Positions 23,591 to 35,490 of a stretch of 64,000 nt of DNA are shown piece after piece. The position numbers and the translations under genes are program-made. This DNA comes from Oncomelania hupensis (Eukaryota > Mollusca > Gastropoda > Littorinimorpha > Pomatiopsidae), in contig CM072519.1 in the NCBI GenBank assembly GCA_036898135.1, positions 71,434,361 to 71,498,360 of the forward strand, in the 5' to 3' direction. The notes beneath the pieces are model-generated. The model did not search any database and was not told the origin of the DNA. It saw nothing but the letters and a program-made list of their open reading frames with translations. The stretch's first letter is position 1. Every line of letters begins with the position of its first letter.

Positions 23591-24799
23591 TGTTGTGTAG
23601 ACTTGCCTTCGGTGTTCCTCAGGGGTCAGTTCTAGGTCCTGTTCTTTTCACCCTTTACACATCTCCTCTGTCTCATCATCCCAAACCATAACACTTTCCA
23701 CCATTTCTACGCAGATGATACAAAGCTATAAAAAAAAATTTAAAAAAAATAAAGAAAAAGAAGTCACACTCTTCAATACCTTCCATTCATTGAGACCAAA
23801 AATTCTGAATGCTTTGAAGACATTTCTAACTGGATGACAGTCAACAAGCTCCAACTCAATGTAAACAAAACTGAAGTCATGCTCACAGGTACCAAACATA
23901 ACGTGTCTTCTTCCTCTGTAGACACTGTCACTCTTGGCCAGACCACTCTTTCTATGTCATCTTCTGTCAAAACCATTGGTGTCGTTCTTGACAACACCCT
24001 CTCCATGTCGGAATTCATACGCAAAACCTGTCAAACATGCAACTTTCATCTCCGTAGAATAGGCCTTGTCCGCAAACATCTGACGACTGACGCTACTGTC
24101 AAACTCATTTCCTCTTTTGTTTTATCACGCTTAGACTACTGTAACTCTCTCCTGGCTGGACTTACTTCTTCTTTGCACGTTTGGTTTTCCAAAATAAAAA
24201 ATCTGATCATATCACGCCCCTTCTACGTTCACTCCACTGGCTTCCAGTGTCTCATAGAATTATCTACAAAATCGATATTTTCTGTTACAAGTGGGTCCAT
24301 GGCTTAGCTCTTTCCTACTCACCCAGAACATTCAACTCTATAAGCCTTCTAGAAATCTTCGTTCTTCCTCTGACACCCTCATGCTTCACATACCCCGCTA
24401 CAAACTCTCCTCTGCTGGCCGTCGATCTTTCTTAGTGCTTGGCCCTTCAACTTGGAGCTCTCTTCCTCTATCTCTTCGCAGCTCTCCAAACATAGCTACT
24501 TTCAAATCCAACTTCAAAACTCATCTCTTCCTTAAATGTTTCTGATCTTGCCTCCCATCATCATCGTCATCATTCCCCCATTTGTTTTGTTTTTGTTGTT
24601 GTTGTTGTTGTTTTGATTCTGACCACCGCCACCACCCACCCCATATCAACCATCCTTAGCTCTCCCCTCCTCCCTCATCTCTCATTCGCTAGCAAGTGTC
24701 TGATTTTATTTTGTATGAAGCCGGATGTTTAGAATGAATGTGTGGGTACTGCGCTTTGAACTGATATTGTTCATTGGGAAAAAGCGCTATATAAATATC

Positions 24800-24801
<2 letters not shown>
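23591..24801 (+). mobile_element. CR1/L2-like LINE, 3' part (copy F)
   Basis: The first recognisable block is FGVPQGSVLGPVLFTLYT at about 23610, then FYADDTKLY (catalytic pair) after a small frameshift. Next are MTVNKLQLNVNKTEVMLTG, TIGVVLDNTLSM, LSRLDYCNSLLAGL, RSLHWLPVSHRIIYKI and LVLGPSTWSSLPLSLRSSP, ending FKSNFKTHLFLKCF with a stop at 24543. The 3' end has AAGCGCTATATAAAT just before an (ATT)n tail. Frames change at about 23700, 24180 and 24290. It is a 5'-truncated, inactive copy. Confidence 0.85.
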
Positions 24802-24877
<76 letters not shown>

Positions 24878-24937
24878 GTTGTTGTTGTTGCTGTTGTTGT
24901 TGTTGTTGTTGTTGTTATTATTATTATTATTATTAGG
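24802..24937. repeat. (ATT)n with internal (GTT)n, tail of LINE copy F
   Basis: ATT units to about 24875, GTT units to about 24914, then ATT again. It directly follows the LINE 3' end. Confidence 0.9.
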
Positions 24938-25144
24938 TGACTTTTTCCTTCATACAAGGAGTGATGGGGTTCTTGGGTATGTAGTGCGCGTGCAAGCGTC
25001 CTTTCTCCCTCTAAACTAAACTAAGAACTCAACTAAGAAAAAGAGATTTCAAGAATACAATTTCGCATTTATTAAGTAAACATATGAATTACCCCTGCAT
25101 CCAGAAACAAAAGAATGAAACAAAAGAAAACACAAAATGGTTCC

Positions 25145-25220
25145 TATCCTCCCTATCCTATCCCGTAACTCGGAGGTCGTAGGGGCACCACAGATAATCG
25201 CTTAACCAGCGTACTTCAGT
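25145..25220 (-). mobile_element. RTE/BovB-like LINE, terminal 3' scrap
   Basis: This is the reverse complement of the family 3' end: the (GATAG)n tail (CTATCCTATCCC) and the end of the coding region (GGTCGTAGGGGCACCACAGA). It is flush against LINE copy G. Confidence 0.8.
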
Positions 25221-27189
25221 CACCCAAGAATTAACATCTGACCATTTCTTTGTCGTGTGCGAACTAAGCATCGCAGCCCCCCCCCTCCTCCTCCCCCCAT
25301 GTTCAGGTAGGCTCGCAGCCTGCGTACCATGGATTGGGATGCCTTCAAACAAGAGCTTACCGCTAAAGTGACCTTAGAACTGTGCCCCACTGTGGATCAG
25401 CTGAATAGTACACTTCATGCGGTGCTTGAACGGCATGCTCCCGTTGCCCAGAAAAAGGTAAAGACAACACGGTCAGTGCCCTGGTACGAGTCTATTAAGG
25501 ATGAGCTCTCCGAGGCGAAGAAACTTCGACGCAAAAGCAGAGGAAAAGTGGCTCAAATCGGGTTTAGAAGTCAGCAAGCAGATTTTCACCGCTGCAAAAA
25601 AAACGGGTCACTAAAATAGTCCAGACTGCCCAAAACCCGGTACTTTAGCGACAGAATTAGCAGCAGCGAAACTAGTAAACAGTTGTTCGACATTTGCAAT
25701 CAGCTAAGGGGTAAGAGCAATGTAACATCACTCCCATCCACGCATCCACCATGTCAGCTCCCAGATGTATTTTGTAATTATTTCACACAGAAAGTAGCTG
25801 ACATAAGGGCCGCTCTTGATAGCCATGAGATCCCACTCATTAACCCATTCACACCTTCCCTCACTACCGCAAAGTTGGAAGTCTTTCAACCAATAACAGA
25901 GCAAGAAGTCAAGAAAGTAATTTCATTTAAAGCTCAAAACCAACATCTTGCTCTCTTGACCCTATTCCCACTCCCATGCTGATAGAGAATCTCGACCCTC
26001 TACTCCCGACCATTACCCACATTATCAACGAGAGTCTGTCCTCTGGTGTTGTTCCGTCTGTGCTCAAAGCGGCGGTCATCAAACCCCTTCTTAAAAAAAA
26101 CAAGCTTAGACAAAAATAATCTAAAGAACTATAGACCTGTTTCAAACCTCTCCTTCCTGTCCAAAGTCATAGAACAAATTGTTCTCAAACAACTGTTTGC
26201 CTACCTATATGATAACGCTCTACTTTGCCCCAACCAGTCTGCCTACCGACCCTTCCACAGCACTGAGACAGCCCTCCTAAAGGTAACCACTGATCTGTTG
26301 CTTGCCTTAGATAATGGTAACGTCTCCATTCTCACCTTATTAGACCTCTCAGCCTCCTTTGACACAGTCGACTACCACATTCTCTTCAACACTCTTCAAC
26401 ACTACTTTGGAATCTCTGGCTCGGTCCTGGCTTGGTTCCACTCATATCTTTCTGACAGAACACAAGCAGTCACTGTCGATTGCTGTTTCTCCAGCATAGC
26501 AGACGTGGTGTGCGGAGTGCCTCAGGCTTCCGTTTTAGGGTCGGTGTTATTCACTCTGTACACCAAGCCACTGCTTCTCCTGCTCGGAAAGCAAATCTTC
26601 ACAGATTCTTGTCCTTCCTACCTTGCTGATCTACTGTCTGTCTACTCCCCTTCACGCACTTTAAGATCTTCTGCTGACACTCGCACACTCAAGGTTTCCG
26701 TCACCCGCACTAAGACATACGGCCAACGTGCATTCGCTTACTCTGCACCCAAGCAGTGGAATTCCCTTCCCTCCCATATCCGCAACATACAATCAACAAA
26801 GGCATTCAAAAAGGCCCTCAAAACCCACCTCTTTAAACTGCATTATTCAGACTGATTTGTATCCCGCTGCCATTCTTTCCTCTTCTGTTTCTGTCTGATC
26901 CGTAAGCGTTTACACGGCTGTAAATATTTATACTATTTTCCTTTCCTGGGTCTATCCGGGCATATAAATAGCTTGGAATAAGTTTTTGCTATTCTATTTT
27001 TGTCTTTTTTGTCATTTTGTAAATAGTTGTAAATAGTTCTTACTTTTACTGTTCCGTCTTTTGGTGTATCGTAACAAAAGCGATGTTTTAATCGAGTGCA
27101 TGTATTTTTATGTATTGACTATGTAAAGCGCGGTGAGTCTGGTTGTAGGCTGGATTACCCGCTATATCAAAACCCGTTATTATTATTAC
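25221..27189 (+). mobile_element. CR1/L2-like LINE with internal deletion (copy G)
   Basis: The element starts inside the endonuclease (LTSDHFFVVCELS in a shifted frame, the DH motif), then the linker (MDWDAFKQELT, VPWYESIKDEL, FCNYFTQKVADIRAAL). RT follows: LKNYRPVSNLSFLSKVIE, NQSAYRPFHSTETALLKV, LLDLSASFDTVDY (first catalytic Asp) and VVCGVPQASVLGSVLFTLYT. The reading frame then jumps directly to SCPSYLADLLSVYSPSRTL and APKQWNSLPSHIRN, so the segment with the YADD catalytic box is deleted. A stop lies at 26853, then a 3' UTR with CCCGCTATAT and a short (ATT)n tail near 27180. Earlier frameshifts also exist. Confidence 0.85.
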
Positions 27190-27397
27190 TCCATCTTTTC
27201 TAAGCCACCCTGATTGTTTCGCTCAGTGTAAAACCAGTCCATTCTCGAATGTTGTCTTCCCACTTCTTTTTCGGTCTCCCTCTTCTTCTACCTCCTTGTT
27301 CTGTGCCTTGCAGGATGGTCTTTGCAAGACCTGATGATCTGGTGACGTGGCCATACCATCGGAGTTTCCGTTTTTTTCATCACGGAAACTCCGATGG
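27190..27397 (-). mobile_element. RTE/BovB-like LINE fragment ending in a foldback
   Basis: The reverse complement encodes the C-terminal arm (LRWYGHVTRSSGLAKTILQG, RRRGRPKKKWEDNIREWTG). At its 5' side a perfect 15-bp inverted copy of its own sequence follows after a 12-base loop (27356-27370 against 27383-27397). Confidence 0.8.
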
Positions 27398-28287
27398 ACA
27401 AAATGGTTCATCTCCACATAAACAAAAGAATGAATCTCAATGGCAAAGTATCGGCATAAATAAATAAAAATCACTCTCTCATCTTTGATGTTCCCTCTAA
27501 CTAAACAAGACACAACAATGTAATAAAAGACACACCTGTCTCCCCTTGGGTCCCTGGTAGTCCGTAATACACTGCAGTGTATAACTTGTTCACAAAACCA
27601 TCACTGTTACTGATTTAAAAGTCTTGTTGCACAGTTCTTCTTTGGCATAACCTTAAATTAAAACACTACACCACAGTTCCGTTATGCACATATTATAAAG
27701 AAAACATTATTTAAAGTCAAAGGATATTAGAATCCGCACTGTTTATATTAAGGAAAAAGAGTATAAATAAACTGTTTTCTCAAAAGATTGGTTACATTGG
27801 GTTTCTTCCACTCAATTTAAATAACAGCTACAAAAATAAAATACGTCCTCTCTTCTCTCCCCTTTCTCTACTTTTTCTCCCTTCAACTCTCGCTGCACTC
27901 GCTGACCCCTCCACTCGTTATGTCATTGTCTCTGCTGCCTTTCAGCCTACCACCCTGTCGGTGACGCAAAGGTCCACCTACATGAATCAACGGACAGTAC
28001 CAGCAACCACGACCTCTGCTGCCAAACCACTCCGTTGCATCCAGTGTAGACTACAAGTCCAACCTGCAAATACTAATAATTCTTGCTACTATTCCAGCAT
28101 AACCTTACATACATGTTTACCAGTGAAATAAATCGTCTGCTCTTCTCTTCTGAAGAAAAATTTACATTGTTCTCATATTCATAACCTCTTCCATTTTCCA
28201 AGACTCATACAATATACAAAATTTAACAAATCATTTAACATACATTTCCTCCTTTACATGGTTCACTTCTGTACATTTTCATACCAC
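27398..28287. other. No gene seen
   Basis: AT-rich in the first half, CT-richer near 27850-27900. No supported ORF, RNA or element. Confidence 0.5.
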
Positions 28288-28763
<476 letters not shown>

Positions 28764-28845
<82 letters not shown>

Positions 28846-29310
28846 GACATTTATATAGCGCTATTACTTGTCTTTTTTTTTTATAGACAAGCGCATAGCG
28901 CTTTACATAAAAAGAAAGAAACACACATGAACCAACTTACAATATTGCATTAGAAATTATACAATGAGAAAAAAACAAACCCATACACACAATAAAAAAA
29001 TACATAAAGTTAACTTTCTGCAACCAAGTCATCACAATCCCAGCATATCCACAAGCACAGCCAAAAGCAGAACAAATAGAGTTTCGGCTGGGGTCTATAG
29101 AATGAAGGATTTAGTCAGGATAGTAGAGTTTGAAGAGGTGAGATTTTAGAGCTTGCTTGAATGAGGGTGTGGTCTGCTTGTGTCTGATGTTGGCTGGAAG
29201 AGTGTTCCATTGTCTGGGTGCACAATAGGGGAATGCCCGTTTTCTAGCTTCCTCTCGTCTCCCCCTTCGATCCTCTTGCCCCCAGGTCCCAAGCAAAGAT
29301 ACTTGTTCCG
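28764..29310 (-). mobile_element. CR1/L2-like LINE, 3' end with (ATT)n tail (copy H)
   Basis: The reverse complement encodes the last part of ORF2 (RAFPYCAPRQWNTLPANIRH, FKQALKSHLFKLYYPD, stop at 29111-29113), matching the end of copy G. A 3' UTR follows with a stem-loop at 28857-28902, then AGCGCTATATAAATGTCC and an (ATT)n tail at 28764-28843. Confidence 0.85.
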
Positions 29311-29848
29311 GCTAAATTTTAGAGTAAATACTCGCAAACCTGCGCTTCCGATTACGCCAGTAAGTTTCCATCACGATCGTAGCACGTGCCACCTATTATT
29401 CAACTTTTGCTGTGGTACTGCTGTCCCAACGACTGTGACTCAAAAACATGGGGGCCCCAGGGACTGAACTCTTACACGTGACCGGACCGGTTGGGTTGTG
29501 CTTCGCTCTGGAATGGATTGAGTAAACCTTCGGAAGCTCCCAGTGCTAGTTTCTTTATGTGACTTTCTGTGCGCCAGACTATTGCATAAATTGACTTTTA
29601 TGTGTCAGCTTCATTACCCTGTGTGGTAGGCCTATATGTGAGTTTCTTCGTTTATGACATAGTGTGACGAACGGACTAGTTTTACCCTGCCTTATTTACG
29701 TGTTTGCTTGTATAGTCAGTTAATCTTAGAATGTTAGTGTATTACACAGCAGACGATTTGAGTATACGGAGGTACACACACCGCGAGCTTGACGCAGGCA
29801 GGGTAGTGACGTCAGCACTGTGTGCGTGGAATCGAAAGGCTTATGAGG
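29311..29848. other. No gene seen
   Basis: No ORF with recognisable motifs and no repeat shared with the rest of the window. Confidence 0.5.
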
Positions 29849-29849
29849 G

Positions 29850-30260
29850 GGTGGCCTCGTGGCGCAGTGGATAAGTCGCCGGTTTCCTATGCCGAAGGTC
29901 GCGGGTTCGATTCCCGCAAGGGGCGAACGTATGTGACTTAGGTACGAGACTATTGAGGTCACCGAGGGTTTTCTCCGGGCACTCCGGTTTCCTCCCTCCC
30001 TTCAATAATGGTACAGGACGCAGTCAATATAAAAATTTCAAAAATAAAAATTCGATTTTCTTTCCGTCTTCTAATAGCGATCTCCCTGCCTTTACACCAC
30101 CTGATTGAGTGATGGATGTGTGTTTGGTATGTGTGAGGGTGGATGAGACAGGTGAGCGTGTATGTTGGTATAGGTCGCCGCGCTTTGAGCCTGAATGATT
30201 TGGGGTAAGGCGCGTATAGCATCCTGTATGATTATTATTATTATTATTATTATTATTATC
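29850..30260 (+). mobile_element. tRNA-derived SINE, full length
   Basis: The head is a tRNA-like sequence (29853-29925) with perfect internal promoter boxes and an anticodon loop TTCCTAT, giving CCT (Arg-like). The acceptor stem pairs poorly, so it is not a working tRNA. It continues with a central domain containing GGTTTTCTCCGGGCACTCCG and GGTTTCCTCCC, a motif seen in several invertebrate SINE families. A 3' part shared with 2672-2867 follows, then an (ATT)n tail (30231-30259). Confidence 0.85.
29860..29914 (+). promoter_or_regulatory. RNA polymerase III internal promoter (A and B boxes) of the SINE
   Basis: TGGCGCAGTGG at 29860-29870 fits the A-box consensus. GGTTCGATTCC at 29904-29914 fits the B-box consensus exactly. 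Confidence 0.8.
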
Positions 30261-31527
30261 CAATCAGGACTCAGGCTGGGCGGCTAGATCCAGTTCTGGC
30301 TGATTCAGTCCAAACCAGGTATTAGGTCAGTTGAGAGTAAGACGCCAGAGTGTACACAGCTACACCTGAGTAGAGCAATATCTCCACTGAATAGACCAGG
30401 AAGCAGGACTTGAGAATCTTAGAATTCAATCAAGTAGCCACGGGCCTGACTTTGTCAAGCAGGTAAATGAACATACTTCTGTTTCATCGTGATATATTTA
30501 TATTATTGTTGAAATTATGTTTGTGGAATTTGCTATGCATAGATTTGAATTGTTAATCCGAATTTGCCTTACCACGTGGAGAAGCCGAACACATGTTAAG
30601 CATGACCGGTTTGGACGCCATGTTGTATACCTGACGGAACCACTGTTGTTGAACCTATATGTATGTTTGCAGACCAGTGGCTGTACCAATGAATGTTTAT
30701 AATATTATTAATTCTGTATGTGTATATTTAGCCACGATTTATATTTATGTATGTATAGAAAAATTAGAGTTGAGATTCCAGTGGACCACGGACGTAGCAG
30801 AATGTTCGTCGCTTATGTATAGAGATGTGGAGCTATCACTGAGGGCTACTTTGGCTTTCAGTGAGACGCTCTGCACAGACCTATTATTCAAGGTTGTGCA
30901 GAATTTCGTCTCTTATATTACAGACGAGCAGGCGAGATATCCCGTGCGCCCAACTCCACAGGAAAACCGAGTTGGCTGTTTAGCCTCTACAGCACAAGAC
31001 TGAGAGAGCAACCCTGGAAAACACCCTGCAAGACACCACAGCGTGTCAAGGGACCAAACTACACGACGACCCAGCGTGTACCAGAAGTACCTCAACGAAG
31101 GACTTCAAACCCGCTACGTGACAGTTAAGTGCATACGCAAAAGTGCACCCAAACTGATAGCAAAAGGACCACAGTAGTCCACTCTTCAGAAACTATAGTA
31201 AAACGGACCACAGTAGTATAGTCCAATCTTCAAGAACTTTAGTAGCCAGTGCTCGATGAAGACATAACAGCTGCCTAGACTATCAGCGATCGAACCATTT
31301 GCATTGACTATGACTTTTTAAGGTAGATTAGTACATCGAAGAGCTTGTATAGAGTAGAAGAAATAAATGTGTGATTTTAACTGTTATCAAGTGGCTGGAC
31401 TACATATGATTCATAGCCGTGTGAAAGCTAGTGTGACAGTGATCTTTTACCATTTTTCTATCTATCTCTGTATCCCAGCCTTAACACAGACCGAGCTAAA
31501 TAAATAAATGTATTAGACACACAGGTT
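30261..31527 (+). mobile_element. LTR family copy 2, diverged
   Basis: This is the reverse complement of the 52121-type LTR over most of its length: CCTGACTTTGTCAAGCAGG near 30450, CAGACCAGTGGCTGTACCAA near 30670, GAGATTCCAGTGGACCACGG near 30772 and CAAGTGGCTGGACTAC near 31388. AATAAA occurs near 31363 on this strand, consistent with sense orientation. The CCGTCACA terminus is missing, so it is truncated on the right. Confidence 0.7.
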
Positions 31528-32735
31528 GCAAGCGTAACAATCCGTTAGCATCGCGATCATAGTCAAGAAGAGCGTGACGGTAAAAAAGCCAAGTCGTCGT
31601 CGCGCGGTAGGCCTACTAGCAAGAACAACTCTAGTGGACAGTCAATCCTCAGCCCCTATCGCCCTGTGCTGGGGGGTGTATGTCACCTGAGGCTAGTTTG
31701 GACACTGCAGTAAGGCTTCACGCCTCTAAAAGTTCATCCTTCTTTGGCCTTTGTAACTTAAATTCGAGCCCTAGCAGAGGACAAAAGTTAGGATTGTTCT
31801 AAGCATGTGTAGGGAAAATTTCCGTTTATTTATAGCGTGACATAATCCAGCTGATCTATATCCGTCAGCCCCCGCGAGGGCGCTAAGGCTTATGGGATAT
31901 CGCGGGCTTTAGCTGGCCACACCGTTAACGTCAGTCTTTTTTAAAACCGCAACCGAGAGGGACGAACGCGCTGAAAGCTCTCTCAGACGACTACGCAGGT
32001 GACGTGTAAAATCCATTCATCGCAGTATAGCCATAGCCTGACATTGTCAAAAAGATGAGCAGGCTTGCTCCGAGGCAGGAGATAGACCCCGTGGAGAGTC
32101 AACCCTGACACGCGGCCTGCAACTGAGCAGCGAGCACTGAGCTCTTATAGCTCAGTAGTCAACAAACGAGACGAGGAGAAAACAGCACCGCACCTCGACG
32201 TAAGTGCCATAGAATAAGTGCACGAACACTGATCTATAGGGACTGTGCGGTAGTCCACTCTTCCTGAAAAAGAATATTAGGTCAAAAAGAACAAAGCCCA
32301 GGGATGACATATTAGCAAGTATTGAGAACAGTAGCAGAATAGATCCATCAAAGACCTATCCATTCTCCGAACTACTCGAAGTGAATTTTGGACTGTTAAG
32401 TTAATCCTAGTTATATGACGTTTTGGACATTTAAGTTAATGTAGTGCTTAGATAATTAGATATAGAGTAGAGGAATTAAATGTGTGATATTTACTGTTAA
32501 CAAGTGGCTGGACTACCTATGTTTCATAGCCGTGTGAGAGCTAGTGTGTCAGTGAATCTTTTACACTGTTCTCCCTATCTCAGTAATCCTATCCTCACAC
32601 AGACTGGCCCTAAAAAATAAATGGATTAAGATTTTTCATAGGGCGATCTAACTAGCCGATCCTCGCCGACGAATGATGAGTGGGTAATAACATTCCATTG
32701 TGCAGAGCCCAGCAACAATAGAACCCACCGTCACA
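31528..32735 (+). mobile_element. LTR family copy 3, ending at a minisatellite
   Basis: The right two-thirds (from about 32030, GCCTGACATTGTCAAAAAG) is clearly the same LTR with an internal deletion. It contains GTGGCTGGACTACCTATGTT and ends CCCACCGTCACA at 32735. The left third (31528-32000) is more diverged; the GAGGGCGCTAAGG segment resembles GAGCGCCCTC of the intact copy. The LTR end is directly followed by the 60-bp minisatellite rather than a primer-binding site. Confidence 0.6.
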
Positions 32736-33782
32736 GTGTAGAACAAGTACATGTAGAGCAAGACAAAACACAGGAGAACATTGATAGACAACACAGTGTA
32801 GAACAAGTACATGTAGAGCAAGACAAAACAGAGGAGAACATTGATAGAGAACACAGTGTAGAACAAGTACATGTAGAGCAAGACAAAACAGAGGAGAACA
32901 TTGATAGACAACACAGTGTAGAACAAGTACATGTAGAGCAAGACAAAACAGAGGAGAACATTGATAGAGAGAACAAGTACATGTAGAGCAAGACAAAACA
33001 GGAGAACATTGATAGACAACACAGTGTAGAACAAGTACATGTAGAGCAAGACAAAACAGAGGAGAACATTGATAGAGAACAAGTACATTGTAGAGCAAGA
33101 CAAAACAGAGGAGAACATTGATAGATACAGTGTAGAGAACAAGTACATGTAGAGCAAGACAAAACAGAACATTGATAGACAACACAGTGTAGAACAAGTA
33201 CATGTAGAGCAAGACAAAACAGAGGGGAACATTGATAGAGAACACAGTGTAGAACAAGTACATGTAGAGCAAGACAAAACAGAGGAGAACATTGATAGAG
33301 AACAGAGTGTAGAACAAGTACATGTAGAGCAAGACAAAACAGGAGAACATTGATAGAGAACACAGTGTAGAACAAGTACATGTAGAGCAAGACAAAACAG
33401 AGGAGAACATTGATAGAGAACAGAGTGTAGAACAAGTACATGTAGAGCAAGACAAAAAAAGAGAACATTTTTGATAGAGAACACAGTGTTAAACAAGTAC
33501 ATGTAGAGCAAGATAAAACAGAGGAGAACAGATAGAGAACAAGTGTAGAACATACATGTAGAGCAAGACAACACAGAGGAGAACATTGATAGAGAACACA
33601 GTGTAGAACAAGTACATGTAGAGCAAGACAAAACAGAGGAAAACATTGATAGAGAACACAGTGTAGAACAAGTACATGTAGAGCAAGACAAAACAGAGGA
33701 GAACATTGATAGAGAACACAGTGTAGAACAAGTACATGTAGAGCAAGACAAAACAGAGGAGAACATTGATAGAGAACAGAGT
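32736..33782 (+). repeat. 60-bp minisatellite in frame with a LINE ORF1
   Basis: Some 17 to 18 units contain GTGTAGAACAAGTACATG, TAGAGCAAGACAAAACAGAG and GAACATTGATAGAGAACACA. The full unit is 60 bp, i.e. 20 codons; several units are shortened. On the plus strand the last three to four units are open in the same frame as the ATG at 33801, giving the charged repeat VEQVHVEQDKTEENIDREHS. The 405-codon minus-strand frame is just the antisense of the array. Confidence 0.9.
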
Positions 33783-34716
33783 TGTGGCGAAAAAGTAGTC
33801 ATGTTAGGACAAGAAACGTTCACGACGATTAGTGACGTGATGAATCGAATAATCGCCATGGACACCAGCCTAAATAATATTGTGAAGGATACGCGTGACT
33901 CTCTGAACGAAAAGCAGGGTGACTTAACTCAACAAGTCGGGCAACTAAAAGCAGACATTTTTGATTTAAGAGGAGAAAACGACACTCTTAAACAAGATCT
34001 CTTGGAAAGCAAAAGCAAAATTACGAGTCTAGAAGAAAAAGTGGTAGAAGCAGAGTATAGTGCCAGCGTGGCTAGAGAGCGCAGCAACCATACAGAACAA
34101 TATTCTAGGCTGTGGAACATTAAGAGGTTTCAGTGTCTGGCAAGGGGGAAACTGTTGCAGAAAGTGAGAAACAGGCTTTAGCTGTGTTCCACGACAAGCT
34201 AGGTCTTAAGCTTATCATCCCTGCTGATCTTGATGCTGCTCATAGAATTGGTGACGGAAAGAAAAGCAATACCAAAAGCCCCAAACCCATCATTGTGAGG
34301 TTTATTTCTAGGAAGACCAAGTGCTGCAGCATCGTAAGCAGCTGAAAGGTTCCAGAGTGGTCATCGTCGATGACTTGACCCAGGCCAATTATTCCCTGTT
34401 CCAGTCTGTGGCTCAACACCCAGGTGCTCTTAAGACCTGGTCCAAAGACGGTGTGGTATTTGCTGAATCCCTAATGAACAAGGTTGTTCGCATTGCGGAA
34501 CAGCAAGATATAGGTATAAAACTGTCCATCGATGCATTGCCTCAGTCTGCTCTCCCAGCATTGCGTGCAAGACTAAGAAATCTGGCAGGAAAAAATGTCA
34601 AATGGAATGACATTTGTGGTGCAAAGTCACCTCAAAGTTACAATGACAGAGACATTACAAAAACAAAGGAAATGGTCCAAATCGCGGCTAAAGATTTGCT
34701 GAACAGTTGCAAATAA
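33783..34716 (+). pseudogene. LINE ORF1, coiled-coil RNA-binding type, frameshifted
   Basis: The start is taken at ATG 33801 (MLGQETFTTISDVMNRI). A coiled coil of about 90 residues follows (QVGQLKADIFDLRGENDTLK, SKITSLEEKVVEAE), then HTEQYSR, typical of L1-type ORF1 proteins of invertebrate LINEs. Frame changes lie near 34125 and 34320. The second part (VFHDKLGLKLIIPADLDAAH, PKPIIVRF) and the third (LKGSRVVIVDDLTQANYSLF, HPGALKTWSKDG) correspond to the RRM-like and C-terminal domains. It ends with a stop at 34714. No ORF2 follows, so the element is 3'-incomplete. Confidence 0.7.
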
Positions 34717-35490
34717 ACATTGTGGCGTGTCGGGTGCCTGTGCTTGGCAAGTCCTTACTCTCTCCCCCGCAATGCTCCCCACCTTATTCCACTGGTAGTG
34801 GTGAGGGCGAGGTGATTGTGTGACTGAGTGTGTCGTGACAATTTGTGAGCTTTCGTGGTGAGGTGGGGCCAGGTGATTGAATTTTGATATTAGGGTTATA
34901 AATGAATTGTTATAAGTCTGTGTTCTTTCCTATTATTTTCATTCCTATGCAAATTATTCGTTGTTGTTTGCATCGCATTAGATTTCTGTCGCTTCGAATA
35001 CGCTTTTGCATTCGAGCCTGTTATTTTTATGTTTCGTTGTTGTTTACATCTCATCAGACCTCTGCCGCTGAGACCGACGTTTATTTCTGACACGTGTCTA
35101 TGGTTACATCTCTGCCGGATGTTTGTATGTCTATTTCTTGTAGCCTATTTTATCTCCACGTGTATAGATGGTCAACCAGTATGCTTTATTTATGGCACTG
35201 CGTGAGCGACGAGTTCGGAAAATTCGATTATGTTTTGTTTTGTGCTTTTGTGGGTGTGGCTGTTGTTTTTTTATATGTTGTCTTTGTTGTTTGTGTATTG
35301 ATGACCTTTTTATTATATGTGACCTGACCTTGACCCCGTGGTTTACTGTGTGGAAACCCTTGTGTTGCTTACTGTTACTGCTATTCTCGCTTTTTGAATG
35401 GTCTGTGTTTCTGGCATCTTTAGACCTTCCCTGTCAAGAGAGAGAGCAGCACCGCTCTTGGCGTTGTGTTTCAGACCTGTTTTTTTATGG
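34717..35490. other. No gene seen; probable LINE spacer and unique sequence
   Basis: The first 150 bases may be the ORF1-ORF2 spacer of the preceding LINE. The rest is TG/TTT-rich with short ORFs lacking motifs. Confidence 0.4.

Noticed and set aside
29853..29925. Functional tRNA-Arg(CCT) gene
   Set aside because: The A and B boxes are perfect, but the acceptor stem pairs poorly and the sequence continues into a SINE body with an (ATT)n tail.
32648..33865. 405-codon minus-strand ORF
   Set aside because: It is the antisense of the 60-bp minisatellite, Cys/Leu-rich by composition, and runs into an LTR.
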